NCBI GenBank assembly: GCA_023053545.1
Contig: JAKZAN010000083.1
Coordinates: forward strand, 62,001 to 126,000
Length of the DNA stretch: 64,000 nt
Source of the DNA: Lepidurus packardi
Taxonomy: Eukaryota; Arthropoda; Branchiopoda; Notostraca; Triopsidae
Direction of reading: 5' to 3'
A model generated the notes under the pieces. It did not search any database. It saw nothing but the letters and a program-made list of their open reading frames with translations, and was not told the DNA's origin. This document shows positions 39,098-51,200 of the stretch, piece by piece; the first letter of the stretch is position 1, and each line of letters begins with the position of its first letter. The position numbers and the translations under genes are program-made.

Positions 39098-41609
39098 GTC
39101 AGTATTTCATGAAGTAAGTCAGTATTTCATGAAACAGTCAGTAATTCATGAATTAAGTCACAAATTCGTTAAATAGGTCAGTAATTCATTAATTAAGTCA
39201 GTAATTCATGAATTAAGTCAGTAATTCATGAATTAAGTCAGTAATTCATGAATTAACTCAGTAATTCATGAATTAAATCAGTAATTAATTAATTAAATCA
39301 TTAATTCATGAATTCATTCATGAATTCATTAAGTCAGTAATTCATTAATTAAGTCAGTAATTCATTAATTAAGTCATTAATTCATGAATTCATTCATGAA
39401 TTCATTAATGAAGTCGGTAATTCATTAAGGAAGTCAATAATTCATAAATTAAGTCAGTAATTCATGAATTAAGTCCGTAGTTATTTAATTAAGTAATTAA
39501 TTTATTAATTAAGTAATTAATTCATGAATTAAGTCAGTAATTCATGAATTAAGTCAATAATTCATGAATTAAGTCAGTAGTTCATGAATTAAATCAGTGT
39601 TTCGTGAATTAAGCCAGTATTTTATTAATTAAGTCAGTAATTCATGAATTAAGTCAGTAATTAGTTAATTAAGTCAGTAATTCATGAATTAGGTCAGTAA
39701 TTCATGAATTTAGTCAGTAATTCATGAATTAAGTCAGTAGTTCATGAATTAAGTCAGTATTTCGTGAATTAAGTCAGTATTTCATGAATTAAGTCAGTAA
39801 TTCATGAATTAAGTCAGTAATTAGTTAATTAAGTCAGTAATTCATGAATTAAGTCATTAATTCATGAATTAAGTCATTAATTCATGAATTAAGTCAGTAA
39901 TTATGAATTAAGTGAGTAATTCATGCATTAAGTCAGTAATTCATTAACTAAGTCAGTAGTTCATGAATTAAAGCAGTATTTCGTGAATTAAGTCAGTATT
40001 TTATTAATTAAGTCAGTAATTCATGAATTAAGTCAGTAATTCATGAATTAAGTCAGTAGTTCCTGAATTACGTCAGTAGTTCATGAATTAAGTCAGTTAA
40101 TTCATGAATAAAGTCTGTAATTTATGAATTAAGTCAGTAATTTATGAACTAAGTCCGTAGTTATTTAAATAAGTCAGTAATTTATGAACTAAGTCCGTAG
40201 TTATTTAAATATGTCAGTAATTTATGATTCAATTCATTAATTCATGAACTATTTCAGTAATTCAGTATTTAAGTCAGGAATTCATTAATTAAGTCAGTTA
40301 TTCATGAAGTAAGTCAGTAATTCATGCATTAAGTCAGAAATTCATGAATTAAGTCATTAATTCAATGAAAATTAATTCATGAATTAAGTCATTAATTCAT
40401 GAATTAAGTCAGTAATTCATGAATTAAGTCAGTATTTCGTGAATTAAGTCAGTATTTTATTAATTAAGTCAGTAGTTCATGAATTAAGTCAGTAATTCAT
40501 GAATTAAGTCAGTAGTTCATGAATTAAGTCTGTATTTCGTAATTAAGTCAGTATTTCATGAATTAAGTCAGTAATTCATGAATTAAGTCAGTAATTAGTT
40601 AATTAAGTCAGTAATTCATGAATTAAGTCAGTAATTCATGAATTAGGTCAGTAATTATGAATTAAGTTAGTAATTCATGAATTTAGTCAGTAATTCATGA
40701 ATTAAGTCAGTAATTCATGAATTAAGTCAGTAGTTCATGAATTAAGTTAGTAGTTCATGAATTAAGACAGTTAATTCATGAATAAAATCTGTAATTTATG
40801 AACTAAGTCCGTAGTTATTTAAATAAGTCAGTAATTTATGATTCAATTCATTAATTCATCAACTATTTCAGTAATTCATTATTTAAGTCAGGAATTCATT
40901 AATTAAGTCGTTATTCATGAAATAAGTCAGTAATTCATGAATTAAGTCAATAGTTCATGAATTAAGTCAGTATTTCGTGAATTAAGTCAGTATTTCATGA
41001 ATTAAGTCAGTAATTCATGAATTAAGTCAGTAGTTCATTAATTAAGTCAGTATTTCGTGAATTAAGTCAGTATTTCATGAATTAAGTCAGTAATTCATGA
41101 ATTAAGTCAGTAATTAGTTAATTAAGTCAGTAATTCATGAATTAGGTCAGTAATTCATGAATTAGGTCAGTAATTCATGAATTAAGTCAGTAATTATGAA
41201 TTAAGTCAGTAATTCATAAATTAAGTCAGTAATTCATGAATTAAGTCAGTAATTCATGAATTAAGTCAGTAGTTCATGAATTAAGTCAGTAGTTCATGAA
41301 TAAAGTCTGTTATTTATGAATTAAGTCAGTAATTTATGAACTAAGTCCGTAGTTATTTAAATAAGTCAGTAATTTGTGATTCAATTCATTAATTCATTAA
41401 CTATTTCAGTAATTCATTATTTAAGTCAGGAATTCATTAATTAAGTCAGTTATTCATGAAATAAGTCAGTAATTCATGAATTTAGTCAATAGTTCAAGAA
41501 TTAAGTCAGAAATGCATGAATTAAGTGAGTAATTCATGAATTAAGTGAGTAATTCGTGAATTAAGTAAGTAGTTCATGAATTAAGTCAGTATTTCATGAA
41601 TTAAGTCAG
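39098..41609 (+). repeat. Satellite block S6
   Basis: 2512 bp, shorter than its neighbours largely because the 359-bp segment is single here (GAATTAGGTCAGTAATTATG once, near 40640). Marker GTCAATAGTTCAAG at 41485. No gene is seen. Confidence 0.93.
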
Positions 41610-42004
41610 TGTTCTAGACTACTAATCAAGCTCAAACGTTGGTTGCCCTTTTGACCCAGAGTGACCCATTCCCAGAATGTTTGGCTCCCCTTTTTGTGTT
41701 TCTGTTTTTTTTTCTTCATCCTTTTACCCAAGTCAACGTTGGTCTCCTTTTTACCTTCAGGGATATATATATAGAGGTGGTGGCAAAGGGATAGGGAAGT
41801 TCTTTTTTGGTTCACTACACGTTAAAAATACTTCTCTACGTCCTACGAAACACGATATTAATTTTCCCTCGCGATAGTGTTGTGTTTTTAAGTGTAAGGC
41901 CGTGCATAGGCGTAATTTAATAAAACCTTTAAAACCCACGTTCACGTTCAACTTACGCACCCACGTTCTCGCATCAACTCATCGAACCCTACGCGTTTCT
42001 TACA
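41610..42004 (+). repeat. E4 LTR 1 (5'-type)
   Basis: 395 bp with T9, GGCAAAGGG and GGGAAGTTC. Confidence 0.95.
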
Positions 42005-42010
42005 ATTTTA

Positions 42011-42028
42011 TGGTGCATCGACCGGGAA
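42011..42028 (+). other. Primer-binding site (E4a)
   Basis: Same sequence and spacing as in E1. Confidence 0.75.
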
Positions 42029-42127
42029 ACCCAATAAAGTTCCCAACCAACGTCAAAATCTCGTACTACGAAAAACATCGACTATTAAGATCGTTTAACC
42101 CCCCAACCCTACGTTCAAACTACGAAA

Positions 42128-45100
42128 ATGGCACAAGCTCCTCCGTTACCCCCTCTCGAATCAGATAACGAAGACGACGATGACAACGATCCAAAGACTC
42201 TGTACCACCAGCGTACCACAAACAAGAAACGTCTTTTCAAGCTTGCAATCGAAATTCGCGAAAGCATTCTACGTCAAGAGGCCCGCGACGCCATCGCCGT
42301 CCTAAAAAGACAACTTCTCTCGATGCTGAAAGAATGCGAATCAACAAATGAACGATACATCCTCGCAGCGCAACTTGAAGACCAGCGTTTACGAACGGCA
42401 AGAAATTACCACGCCAAAATTGAAGCCGATATTCTTCCGTACGTCACCGAAATCAACGATTACTTGCATAGGCCTGCAACACCTCCAACGGTCACTGTTA
42501 TTACGCCCAATTCAAACGTCAGTAACCCCAGCGTTTTACAAACGTCCGCTCCAATTAGAGACGATGATTCAGCTCGCATCCGCCAGATGGAAGAAATAGG
42601 AAGACAAATTTCCGAAGCCCAACAGCAGCTGTTACGTCTTCAGAGTTCCGTCATGACGCAAAGAAGCCCAGAAGCCCAATCTGTTCGCCCAAATCCAGAT
42701 TCAACGCAAAATCAAAGAGTATCAACACTCTCGCATCCTGGCTCCGCCGACGCCTGGATTCACGGCAACAGCAACACTTCAGCGCCCTACTTCGGAATGC
42801 CATGGGCATCCCCACAACTGGCCAACGTTACTATCAAACCTTTCAACGGAGATCCCCGCGAATGGCACATGTTTATTGCCCAGTTCAAAAGCCTCATTCA
42901 CGACGTAGTACCGAGCGACGCGCAAAGAATCGCCTATCTTCGAGAGCTACTGCTTCCGGACGTGCGTGACAGTATTGCTCAAAGTCTCCACAATCCCGCG
43001 CTATATTATCACGCTTTGCAAGACTTACAAGAGCTCTATGGACACCCAAGTATGGTCGCAAGCGCGTACATCAAAACGTTGCTAAATTTAAACCCCGTCA
43101 AACCAAACGACGCTCAATCATTAAGAAAGTTCTTCAACGACCTGCACGGCACAATCCCCATGATGGAAAAGGAAGGACTAACGCTCGACCTACAGTCATC
43201 AGCCATCCTGGAGCAAGTTTTAACAAAACTTCCTAACAATCTCCGTGCCTCATGGGGCGAAGAAACCTACAGAATCCGAAACGAAGAACGACGTTCCCCT
43301 ACGTTGTACGACCTCGACAAATGGCTAAAAAGGAAAGTAATTGGACAGCAACTCTACCCTCCTTTGTCGGCTAACCAACGTGAAGCTACCAAATCAACTA
43401 AACCCGCAGCAGCGAAAGATCGGCAAAACATCTTGACGACATCAACGAATCCAACGAAACAAGAGATCGTCTGCTCGTTTTGCGAAAAGCAGCATAAAAA
43501 TTCCGCCTGTGAAACATTCCGAGACTGCAGCTTGGAAAAACGCACGGAGTTAGTTAAAAACAAAAAATGTTGTTTTCGCTGCCTAGCCCCAAACCACCAA
43601 AGCAAATCTTGCCCGTCAAAACGACTCTGCAACATCAACGAATGCAAAGGGCGACACAATCCACTACTTCACAACGCTCCACGAGCATATAACAAACCCA
43701 ATTCGTCTTCAGACTCGACATCGAACACACCGTCACCGTCTGCAGACTCAACCCACGTCGGTCACGTCAACGTAACGAAAAATTCCGACATAGTCCTGCT
43801 GCCAGTCGTGCCAATTGTCCTCAGCAATGGCGACAAGCAAATAAAAACGTTCGCGATCCTTGATAAGGGAAGCGAAGCTTCGCTAATAAAGAAAGACATA
43901 GCAAACGCACTTGGTCTCAAAGGCGAACCATATTCGACGACAATGGGTACATTCCACGGGAAGGACCCAGTAATGAAAGGCCACATCGTCCATCTTACAA
44001 TCAGTTCGACAATCGGCCAAAAAACCTTTCAAGACGTCAAAGCTTACACCGTTCCGCGAATAGGAATGAGCCGCTGGAGAATCAACTGGACAAAAGAGAA
44101 ATCCCGGTATTCTTACTTGGCCGACCTAAACGTTACGCCCATCGACACAAGCCAGGTCAGCGTCTTAATCGGGCAAAAGGTACGAAAAGCACATAGGATT
44201 TACGATATACGCGAACCAGACAGCGAAGAAGGCCCCGAAGCAAATCTTACACCCTTCGGCTGGACCATCATTGGCGACTACAACGCAAACCACAGAAGTT
44301 CCGACAGCCCAAAATCAATCCTGCACGTAAGCGCCCCAAACGATCAACAAATTAATGAAACTTTGCAGAAATTTTGGGAAATAGAGGCCTTTGGAACCGT
44401 AAAACAGCGTCTCCTACCAGCTAACGAAGAGAAAGCACTGGCAATCCTTCAAGCAACAACTCGCAACGTTGGAAACCGCTATGAAGCCGGACTCCTTTGG
44501 AAATCCTCCAACCCCGCGCTTCCAGACAACTATACCAACGCTCTCCATCGTTTCAAGCACCTAGAACGACGTTTGTTAAGCGACGCCAACCTACGACACG
44601 AGTACGAAAAAACAATAACGGATTACCTGAGAACAGGGTACGCTGAACCCGTCAACGATGAGAAGTCCAACGAATTCCCCGGTAAAACATGGTACTTACC
44701 ACACCATCCCGTACAGCACCCGAACAAACCAGGCAAGATACGCGTCGTTTTCGACGCCTCAGCCCAACACCAAGGACGGTCGCTGAACGATGCCCTGTTG
44801 AAAGGTCCCGACTTCCTGACGAACCTAGTCGGAGTTTTCCTACGTTTTCGTCTCAACCCTATCGCTGTCTCAGCCGATATAGAGAAGATGTACTATCAAG
44901 TAAAGATACGTGAAGAAGATAAATCCGCATTTCGTTTTCTATGGAAGAAACCAGGTTCCTCCGAGCTTCCCAAAATCCATCAAATGACTGTTCATGTCTT
45001 CGGCGCGGTCTCAAGCCCCGCCACCTGCATGTTCGCGCTCCAGCTTACCGCCAAGGACAACGAGGAGGCTCACCCGAAAGCTGCAAAACGAGTGTTATCG

Positions 45101-47671
45101 AACTTTTACGTGGATAACTATCTGGATTCGTTTGATTCCGATCAGGCCGCGACGGAAGCTGCTCACGACATGACCCAGCTGCTCGCTAAAGGAGGTTTTC
45201 GTCTGACTAAATGGGTCTCGAACTGCCGAAATGTCTTAAAGGGCATCGAGCCCTCCGAATGGGTGAACCCCACACTGAACCTGACCGATGGCAATTTGCC
45301 CACCGAACGAACACTAGGAATTCTTTGGAATTGCCACGAAGACGTGTTCATTTTCGACATCGGGTCAGCAAAACCCGCCGTAACGAAGCGAGGTATCCTT
45401 CGTCAAATTTCAACTATTTATGATCCTTTCGGATTTCTAGCTCCTTTAAACCTCTACGTAAAAATAATTCTCCAATCCCTGTGGCGACAAGGAATTGACT
45501 GGGACGACAAACTTCCGGCAAGCCTCGTAAAGGATTGGACACATTGGCACACCTCGCTGCAATCACTAAAAAACGTCAAAATTCCCAGATGCCTTCAACT
45601 CAACGAGCAACCCATTACAAAGCAGATCCACGTCTTCACAGATGCGTCCGAAGGAGGCTTTGGAGCAGTGGCGTACCTGCGAACGGAATATCCATCAAAC
45701 GACTATCAACTACGCTTCATTATGTCAAAGTCCCGCGTGGCGCCAATAAAACCAACGTCAATCCCACGTCTTGAACTGTGCGCCGCTGTCATCGGAGCTC
45801 GGCTAGCTACAATAATTTGTCCTGAGATCGGAATTTCCATGAGCCACGTCTTCTTCTGGTCAGACTCCAAGACGACTCTTCAGTGGATCAACAGCACCAC
45901 CCGAAAATTCAAGGCTTTCGTGGGAAACCGGATTGGGGAAATTTTGGAATCGACAAGCGCACAACAATGGCGACACGTTCCAGGCACGTTAAATCCAGCC
46001 GACGCTTGCAGTCGTGGTACTTCAGCGAACTCTTGGGACTATCAAAACTGGCTGTCCGGACCAAAGTTCCTACGCAAACCCAAAAGCGAATGGCCTTCGC
46101 CAATTCAACATTCCGAGCCGAATGACGACGAGATCATAAGCGATCCGTGGTTCGGTATGGTGACGAACTCGGCACAAGAAAATCGAGTGACCACGCTTTT
46201 AAAAAAAACGTCTCGCCTGAGCAAGGCTGTAAGAATCCTCGCTTACGTAACGCGTTATGTGGATTCACTCCGCCAAGCCGCTAAAAAATCGCGAAAAGTC
46301 CATCCTAAATATTTAACGGCAGGCGAACTTCGAGCGTCAACAAAGGTTGCCATCATCATTAGCCAACGCGAAAAATTTACCAAAGACATCGAAACGATCA
46401 GAAAGAAAGGAGCAACCTTCAAAGAGTCTAACATTTTGAAGCTTAACCCTTTTTTAGACGCTGCTGAAGTTTTACGAGTGGGTGGAAGATTACGCAACAG
46501 CACGTTGGACGATGACGCAAAACACCCTATACTCTTACCTCATGACCACCGTATATGTGAGCTCCTGATCCAGCAAACGCATGAAGCCCTGGCGCACGGT
46601 TCTACCGAACGAACGCTACACGAGCTTCGGAGTCAGTATTGGATCCCTAAAGGACGTCAAACAATCAAGACCATCATCGCTCGTTGTGCATTTTGCAAGA
46701 AACAAAAGGCTCAACCTTTAACTCCGTTCATGGCTGATTTGCCTGTTGAAAGAGTTCAACCTTTTAACCCTCCGTTCACGTTTACGGGTATTGATTTGTT
46801 TGGCCCACTTTATACAACAGTTAAAAGATCTACAGAGAAAAGATGGGGATGTATTTTTACGTGCATGTCAACACGAGCTGTCCACCTGGAAATCTGTAAC
46901 AAACTCGATGCCGACTCGTTTCTGTTAAGTTTTCGACGTTTCACCGCCAGACGACGTACTCCCGCGAAATGTTTTAGCGACAACGGCACTAATTTCATTG
47001 CAGGCGAACGAGAGCTACGCGAAGGAGTCGAAAATTGGAACCACGAAAAAATTGCGAATGCCATGGCAGCCAAAGGTATTGAATGGCAGTTTTCTCCTCC
47101 CTCCGCACCCCACTTTGGGGGCACCTGGGAACGCCTGATCAGATCCGCAAAGTCCGCTCTCCACGCCGTTCTGCAAGGCCAAAGATGCAATGAAGAGATT
47201 TTACACACAGTCTTTACTGAAGTCGAATCGCTCCTCAACGGGAGACCCCTTACTCATCTAAGTATGGATCCAGACGACCCCGAACCACTCACACCGAATC
47301 ATTTTCTTATCGGAAATTCGAACCCTAACATTCCTCCCGACGTCGTACTGGATAAGGAAATTCTTTCCCGGAGAAGGTGGCGCGCAGCTCAAGCCATCAC
47401 CAACCAGTTTTGGCGACGATGGTTGAAAGAATACCTTCCACACCTTACAACGAGGAACAAGTGGGCCGAAAGGCGAGAAAACGTCAAGATTGGAGATGTG
47501 GTCCTCGTGATGGATGTCAATACACCTCGTGGTCATTGGCCACTTGGGAGAATTTTACGAGTATTCCCCGGAAAGGATGGTGTCGTTAGAACCGTTGAGA
47601 TCAGAACCGACAATGGTGTTTATGTTCGTCCAGTAACAAAGTTATGTCTTTTCGAATTCAAATCAAATTAA
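42128..47671 (+). CDS. Bel/Pao Gag-Pol polyprotein (E4a)
   Basis: 1847 aa, uninterrupted, and the same protein as E2 by my reading, including DKG (579-581) and YVDN (994-997). It is the first of three pol genes in this tandem. Its 3' LTR is also the 5' LTR of E4b, so transcripts from LTR 1 could end in LTR 2 or read on into the next copy. Confidence 0.95.
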   Translation: MAQAPPLPPLESDNEDDDDNDPKTLYHQRTTNKKRLFKLAIEIRESILRQEARDAIAVLKRQLLSMLKECESTNERYILAAQLEDQRLRTARNYHAKIEADILPYVTEINDYLHRPATPPTVTVITPNSNVSNPSVLQTSAPIRDDDSARIRQMEEIGRQISEAQQQLLRLQSSVMTQRSPEAQSVRPNPDSTQNQRVSTLSHPGSADAWIHGNSNTSAPYFGMPWASPQLANVTIKPFNGDPREWHMFIAQFKSLIHDVVPSDAQRIAYLRELLLPDVRDSIAQSLHNPALYYHALQDLQELYGHPSMVASAYIKTLLNLNPVKPNDAQSLRKFFNDLHGTIPMMEKEGLTLDLQSSAILEQVLTKLPNNLRASWGEETYRIRNEERRSPTLYDLDKWLKRKVIGQQLYPPLSANQREATKSTKPAAAKDRQNILTTSTNPTKQEIVCSFCEKQHKNSACETFRDCSLEKRTELVKNKKCCFRCLAPNHQSKSCPSKRLCNINECKGRHNPLLHNAPRAYNKPNSSSDSTSNTPSPSADSTHVGHVNVTKNSDIVLLPVVPIVLSNGDKQIKTFAILDKGSEASLIKKDIANALGLKGEPYSTTMGTFHGKDPVMKGHIVHLTISSTIGQKTFQDVKAYTVPRIGMSRWRINWTKEKSRYSYLADLNVTPIDTSQVSVLIGQKVRKAHRIYDIREPDSEEGPEANLTPFGWTIIGDYNANHRSSDSPKSILHVSAPNDQQINETLQKFWEIEAFGTVKQRLLPANEEKALAILQATTRNVGNRYEAGLLWKSSNPALPDNYTNALHRFKHLERRLLSDANLRHEYEKTITDYLRTGYAEPVNDEKSNEFPGKTWYLPHHPVQHPNKPGKIRVVFDASAQHQGRSLNDALLKGPDFLTNLVGVFLRFRLNPIAVSADIEKMYYQVKIREEDKSAFRFLWKKPGSSELPKIHQMTVHVFGAVSSPATCMFALQLTAKDNEEAHPKAAKRVLSNFYVDNYLDSFDSDQAATEAAHDMTQLLAKGGFRLTKWVSNCRNVLKGIEPSEWVNPTLNLTDGNLPTERTLGILWNCHEDVFIFDIGSAKPAVTKRGILRQISTIYDPFGFLAPLNLYVKIILQSLWRQGIDWDDKLPASLVKDWTHWHTSLQSLKNVKIPRCLQLNEQPITKQIHVFTDASEGGFGAVAYLRTEYPSNDYQLRFIMSKSRVAPIKPTSIPRLELCAAVIGARLATIICPEIGISMSHVFFWSDSKTTLQWINSTTRKFKAFVGNRIGEILESTSAQQWRHVPGTLNPADACSRGTSANSWDYQNWLSGPKFLRKPKSEWPSPIQHSEPNDDEIISDPWFGMVTNSAQENRVTTLLKKTSRLSKAVRILAYVTRYVDSLRQAAKKSRKVHPKYLTAGELRASTKVAIIISQREKFTKDIETIRKKGATFKESNILKLNPFLDAAEVLRVGGRLRNSTLDDDAKHPILLPHDHRICELLIQQTHEALAHGSTERTLHELRSQYWIPKGRQTIKTIIARCAFCKKQKAQPLTPFMADLPVERVQPFNPPFTFTGIDLFGPLYTTVKRSTEKRWGCIFTCMSTRAVHLEICNKLDADSFLLSFRRFTARRRTPAKCFSDNGTNFIAGERELREGVENWNHEKIANAMAAKGIEWQFSPPSAPHFGGTWERLIRSAKSALHAVLQGQRCNEEILHTVFTEVESLLNGRPLTHLSMDPDDPEPLTPNHFLIGNSNPNIPPDVVLDKEILSRRRWRAAQAITNQFWRRWLKEYLPHLTTRNKWAERRENVKIGDVVLVMDVNTPRGHWPLGRILRVFPGKDGVVRTVEIRTDNGVYVRPVTKLCLFEFKSN

Positions 47672-47699
47672 TCACGTTTTTTGTTTTCAATCTTCGATT

Positions 47700-47716
47700 A
47701 AAAACGGGGGCCGGAA
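47700..47716 (+). other. Polypurine tract (E4a)
   Basis: Identical to that of E1, here directly before a shared LTR. Confidence 0.7.
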
Positions 47717-48110
47717 TGTTCTAGACTACTAATCAAGCTCAAACGTTGGTTGCCCTTTTGACCCAGAGTGACCCATTCCCAGAATGTTTGGCTCCTCTTT
47801 TTGTGTTTCTGTTTTTTTTCTTCATCCTTTTACCCAAGTCAACGTTGGTCTCCTTTTTACCTTCAGGGATATATATATAGAGGTGGTGGCACAGGGATAG
47901 GGACGTTCTTTTTTGGTTCACTACACGTTAAAAATACTTCTCTACGTCCTACGAAACACGATATTAATTTTCCCTCGCGATAGTGTTGTGTTTTTAAGTG
48001 TAAGGCCGTGCATAGGCGTAATTTAATAAAACCTTTAAAACCCACGTTCACGTTCAACTTACGCACCCACGTTCTCGCATCAACTCATCGAACCCTACGC
48101 GTTTCTTACA
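47717..48110 (+). repeat. E4 LTR 2, shared (3'-type)
   Basis: 394 bp with T8, GGCACAGGG and GGGACGTTC, thus 3'-type over its informative part. It has a private C-to-T change at 47796 (GCTCCTCTTT). It is followed directly by the primer-binding site of E4b. If formed by LTR-LTR exchange, the crossover lay downstream of the GGGACGTTC marker. Confidence 0.93.
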
Positions 48111-48116
48111 ATTTTA

Positions 48117-48134
48117 TGGTGCATCGACCGGGAA
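48117..48134 (+). other. Primer-binding site (E4b)
   Basis: Same sequence, six bases after a shared LTR. Confidence 0.75.
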
Positions 48135-48233
48135 ACCCAATAAAGTTCCCAACCAACGTCAAAATCTCGTACTACGAAAAACATCGACTATTAAGATCGT
48201 TTAACCCCCCAACCCTACGTTCAAACTACGAAA

Positions 48234-51200
48234 ATGGCACAAGCTCCTCCGTTACCCCCTCTCGAATCAGATAACGAAGACGACGATGACAACGATCCAA
48301 AGACTCTGTACCACCAGCGTACCACAAACAAGAAACGTCTTTTCAAGCTTGCAATCGAAATTCGCGAAAGCATTCTACGTCAAGAGGCCCGCGACGCCAT
48401 CGCCGTCCTAAAAAGACAACTTCTCTCGATGCTGAAAGAATGCGAATCAACAAATGAACGATACATCCTCGCAGCGCAACTTGAAGACCAGCGTTTACGA
48501 ACGGCAAGAAATTACCACGCCAAAATTGAAGCCGATATTCTTCCGTACGTCACCGAAATCAACGATTACTTGCATAGGCCTGCAACACCTCCAACGGTCA
48601 CTGTTATTACGCCCAATTCAAACGTCAGTAACCCCAGCGTTTTACAAACGTCCGCTCCAATTAGAGACGATGATTCAGCTCGCATCCGCCAGATGGAAGA
48701 AATAGGAAGACAAATTTCCGAAGCCCAACAGCAGCTGTTACGTCTTCAGAGTTCCGTCATGACGCAAAGAAGCCCAGAAGCCCAATCTGTTCGCCCAAAT
48801 CCAGATTCAACGCAAAATCAAAGAGTATCAACACTCTCGCATCCTGGCTCCGCCGACGCCTGGATTCACGGCAACAGCAACACTTCAGCGCCCTACTTCG
48901 GAATGCCATGGGCATCCCCACAACTGGCCAACGTTACTATCAAACCTTTCAACGGAGATCCCCGCGAATGGCACATGTTTATTGCCCAGTTCAAAAGCCT
49001 CATTCACGACGTAGTACCGAGCGACGCGCAAAGAATCGCCTATCTTCGAGAGCTACTGCTTCCGGACGTGCGTGACAGTATTGCTCAAAGTCTCCACAAT
49101 CCCGCGCTATATTATCACGCTTTGCAAGACTTACAAGAGCTCTATGGACACCCAAGTATGGTCGCAAGCGCGTACATCAAAACGTTGCTAAATTTAAACC
49201 CCGTCAAACCAAACGACGCTCAATCATTAAGAAAGTTCTTCAACGACCTGCACGGCACAATCCCCATGATGGAAAAGGAAGGACTAACGCTCGACCTACA
49301 GTCATCAGCCATCCTGGAGCAAGTTTTAACAAAACTTCCTAACAATCTCCGTGCCTCATGGGGCGAAGAAACCTACAGAATCCGAAACGAAGAACGACGT
49401 TCCCCTACGTTGTACGACCTCGACAAATGGCTAAAAAGGAAAGTAATTGGACAGCAACTCTACCCTCCTTTGTCGGCTAACCAACGTGAAGCTACCAAAT
49501 CAACTAAACCCGCAGCAGCGAAAGATCGGCAAAACATCTTGACGACATCAACGAATCCAACGAAACAAGAGATCGTCTGCTCGTTTTGCGAAAAGCAGCA
49601 TAAAAATTCCGCCTGTGAAACATTCCGAGACTGCAGCTTGGAAAAACGCACGGAGTTAGTTAAAAACAAAAAATGTTGTTTTCGCTGCCTAGCCCCAAAC
49701 CACCAAAGCAAATCTTGCCCGTCAAAACGACTCTGCAACATCAACGAATGCAAAGGGCGACACAATCCACTACTTCACAACGCTCCACGAGCATATAACA
49801 AACCCAATTCGTCTTCAGACTCGACATCGAACACACCGTCACCGTCTGCAGACTCAACCCACGTCGGTCACGTCAACGTAACGAAAAATTCCGACATAGT
49901 CCTGCTGCCAGTCGTGCCAATTGTCCTCAGCAATGGCGACAAGCAAATAAAAACGTTCGCGATCCTTGATAAGGGAAGCGAAGCTTCGCTAATAAAGAAA
50001 GACATAGCAAACGCACTTGGTCTCAAAGGCGAACCATATTCGACGACAATGGGTACATTCCACGGGAAGGACCCAGTAATGAAAGGCCACATCGTCCATC
50101 TTACAATCAGTTCGACAATCGGCCAAAAAACCTTTCAAGACGTCAAAGCTTACACCGTTCCGCGAATAGGAATGAGCCGCTGGAGAATCAACTGGACAAA
50201 AGAGAAATCCCGGTATTCTTACTTGGCCGACCTAAACGTTACGCCCATCGACACAAGCCAGGTCAGCGTCTTAATCGGGCAAAAGGTACGAAAAGCACAT
50301 AGGATTTACGATGTACGCGAACCAGACAGCGAAGAAGGCCCCGAAGCAAATCTTACACCCTTCGGCTGGACCATCATTGGCGACTACAACGCAAACCACA
50401 GAAGTTCCGACAGCCCAAAATCAATCCTGCACGTAAGCGCCCCAAACGATCAACAAATTAATGAAACTTTGCAGAAATTTTGGGAAATAGAGGCCTTTGG
50501 AACCGTAAAACAGCGTCTCCTACCAGCTAACGAAGAGAAAGCACTGGCAATCCTTCAAGCAACAACTCGCAACGTTGGAAACCGCTATGAAGCCGGACTC
50601 CTTTGGAAATCCTCCAACCCCGCGCTTCCAGACAACTATACCAACGCTCTCCATCGTTTCGAGCACCTAGAACGACGTTCGTTAAGCGACGCCAACCTAC
50701 GACACGAGTACGAAAAAACAATAACGGATTACCTGAGAACAGGGTACGCTGAACCCGTCAACGATGAGAAGTCCAACGAATTCCCCGGTAAAACATGGTA
50801 CTTACCACACCATCCCGTACAGCACCCGAACAAACCAGGCAAGATACGCGTCGTTTTCGACGCCTCAGCCCAACACCAAGGACGGTCGCTGAACGATGCC
50901 CTGTTGAAAGGTCCCGACTTCCTGACGAACCTAGTCGGAGTTTTCCTACGTTTTCGTCTCAACCCTATCGCTGTCTCAGCCGATATAGAGAAGATGTACT
51001 ATCAAGTAAAGATACGTGAAGAAGATAAATCCGCATTTCGTTTTCTATGGAAGAAACCAGGTTCCTCCGAGCTTCCCAAAATCCATCAAATGACTGTTCA
51101 TGTCTTCGGCGCGGTCTCAAGCCCCGCCACCTGCATGTTCGCGCTCCAGCTTACCGCCAAGGACAACGAGGAGGCTCACCCGAAAGCTGCAAAACGAGTG

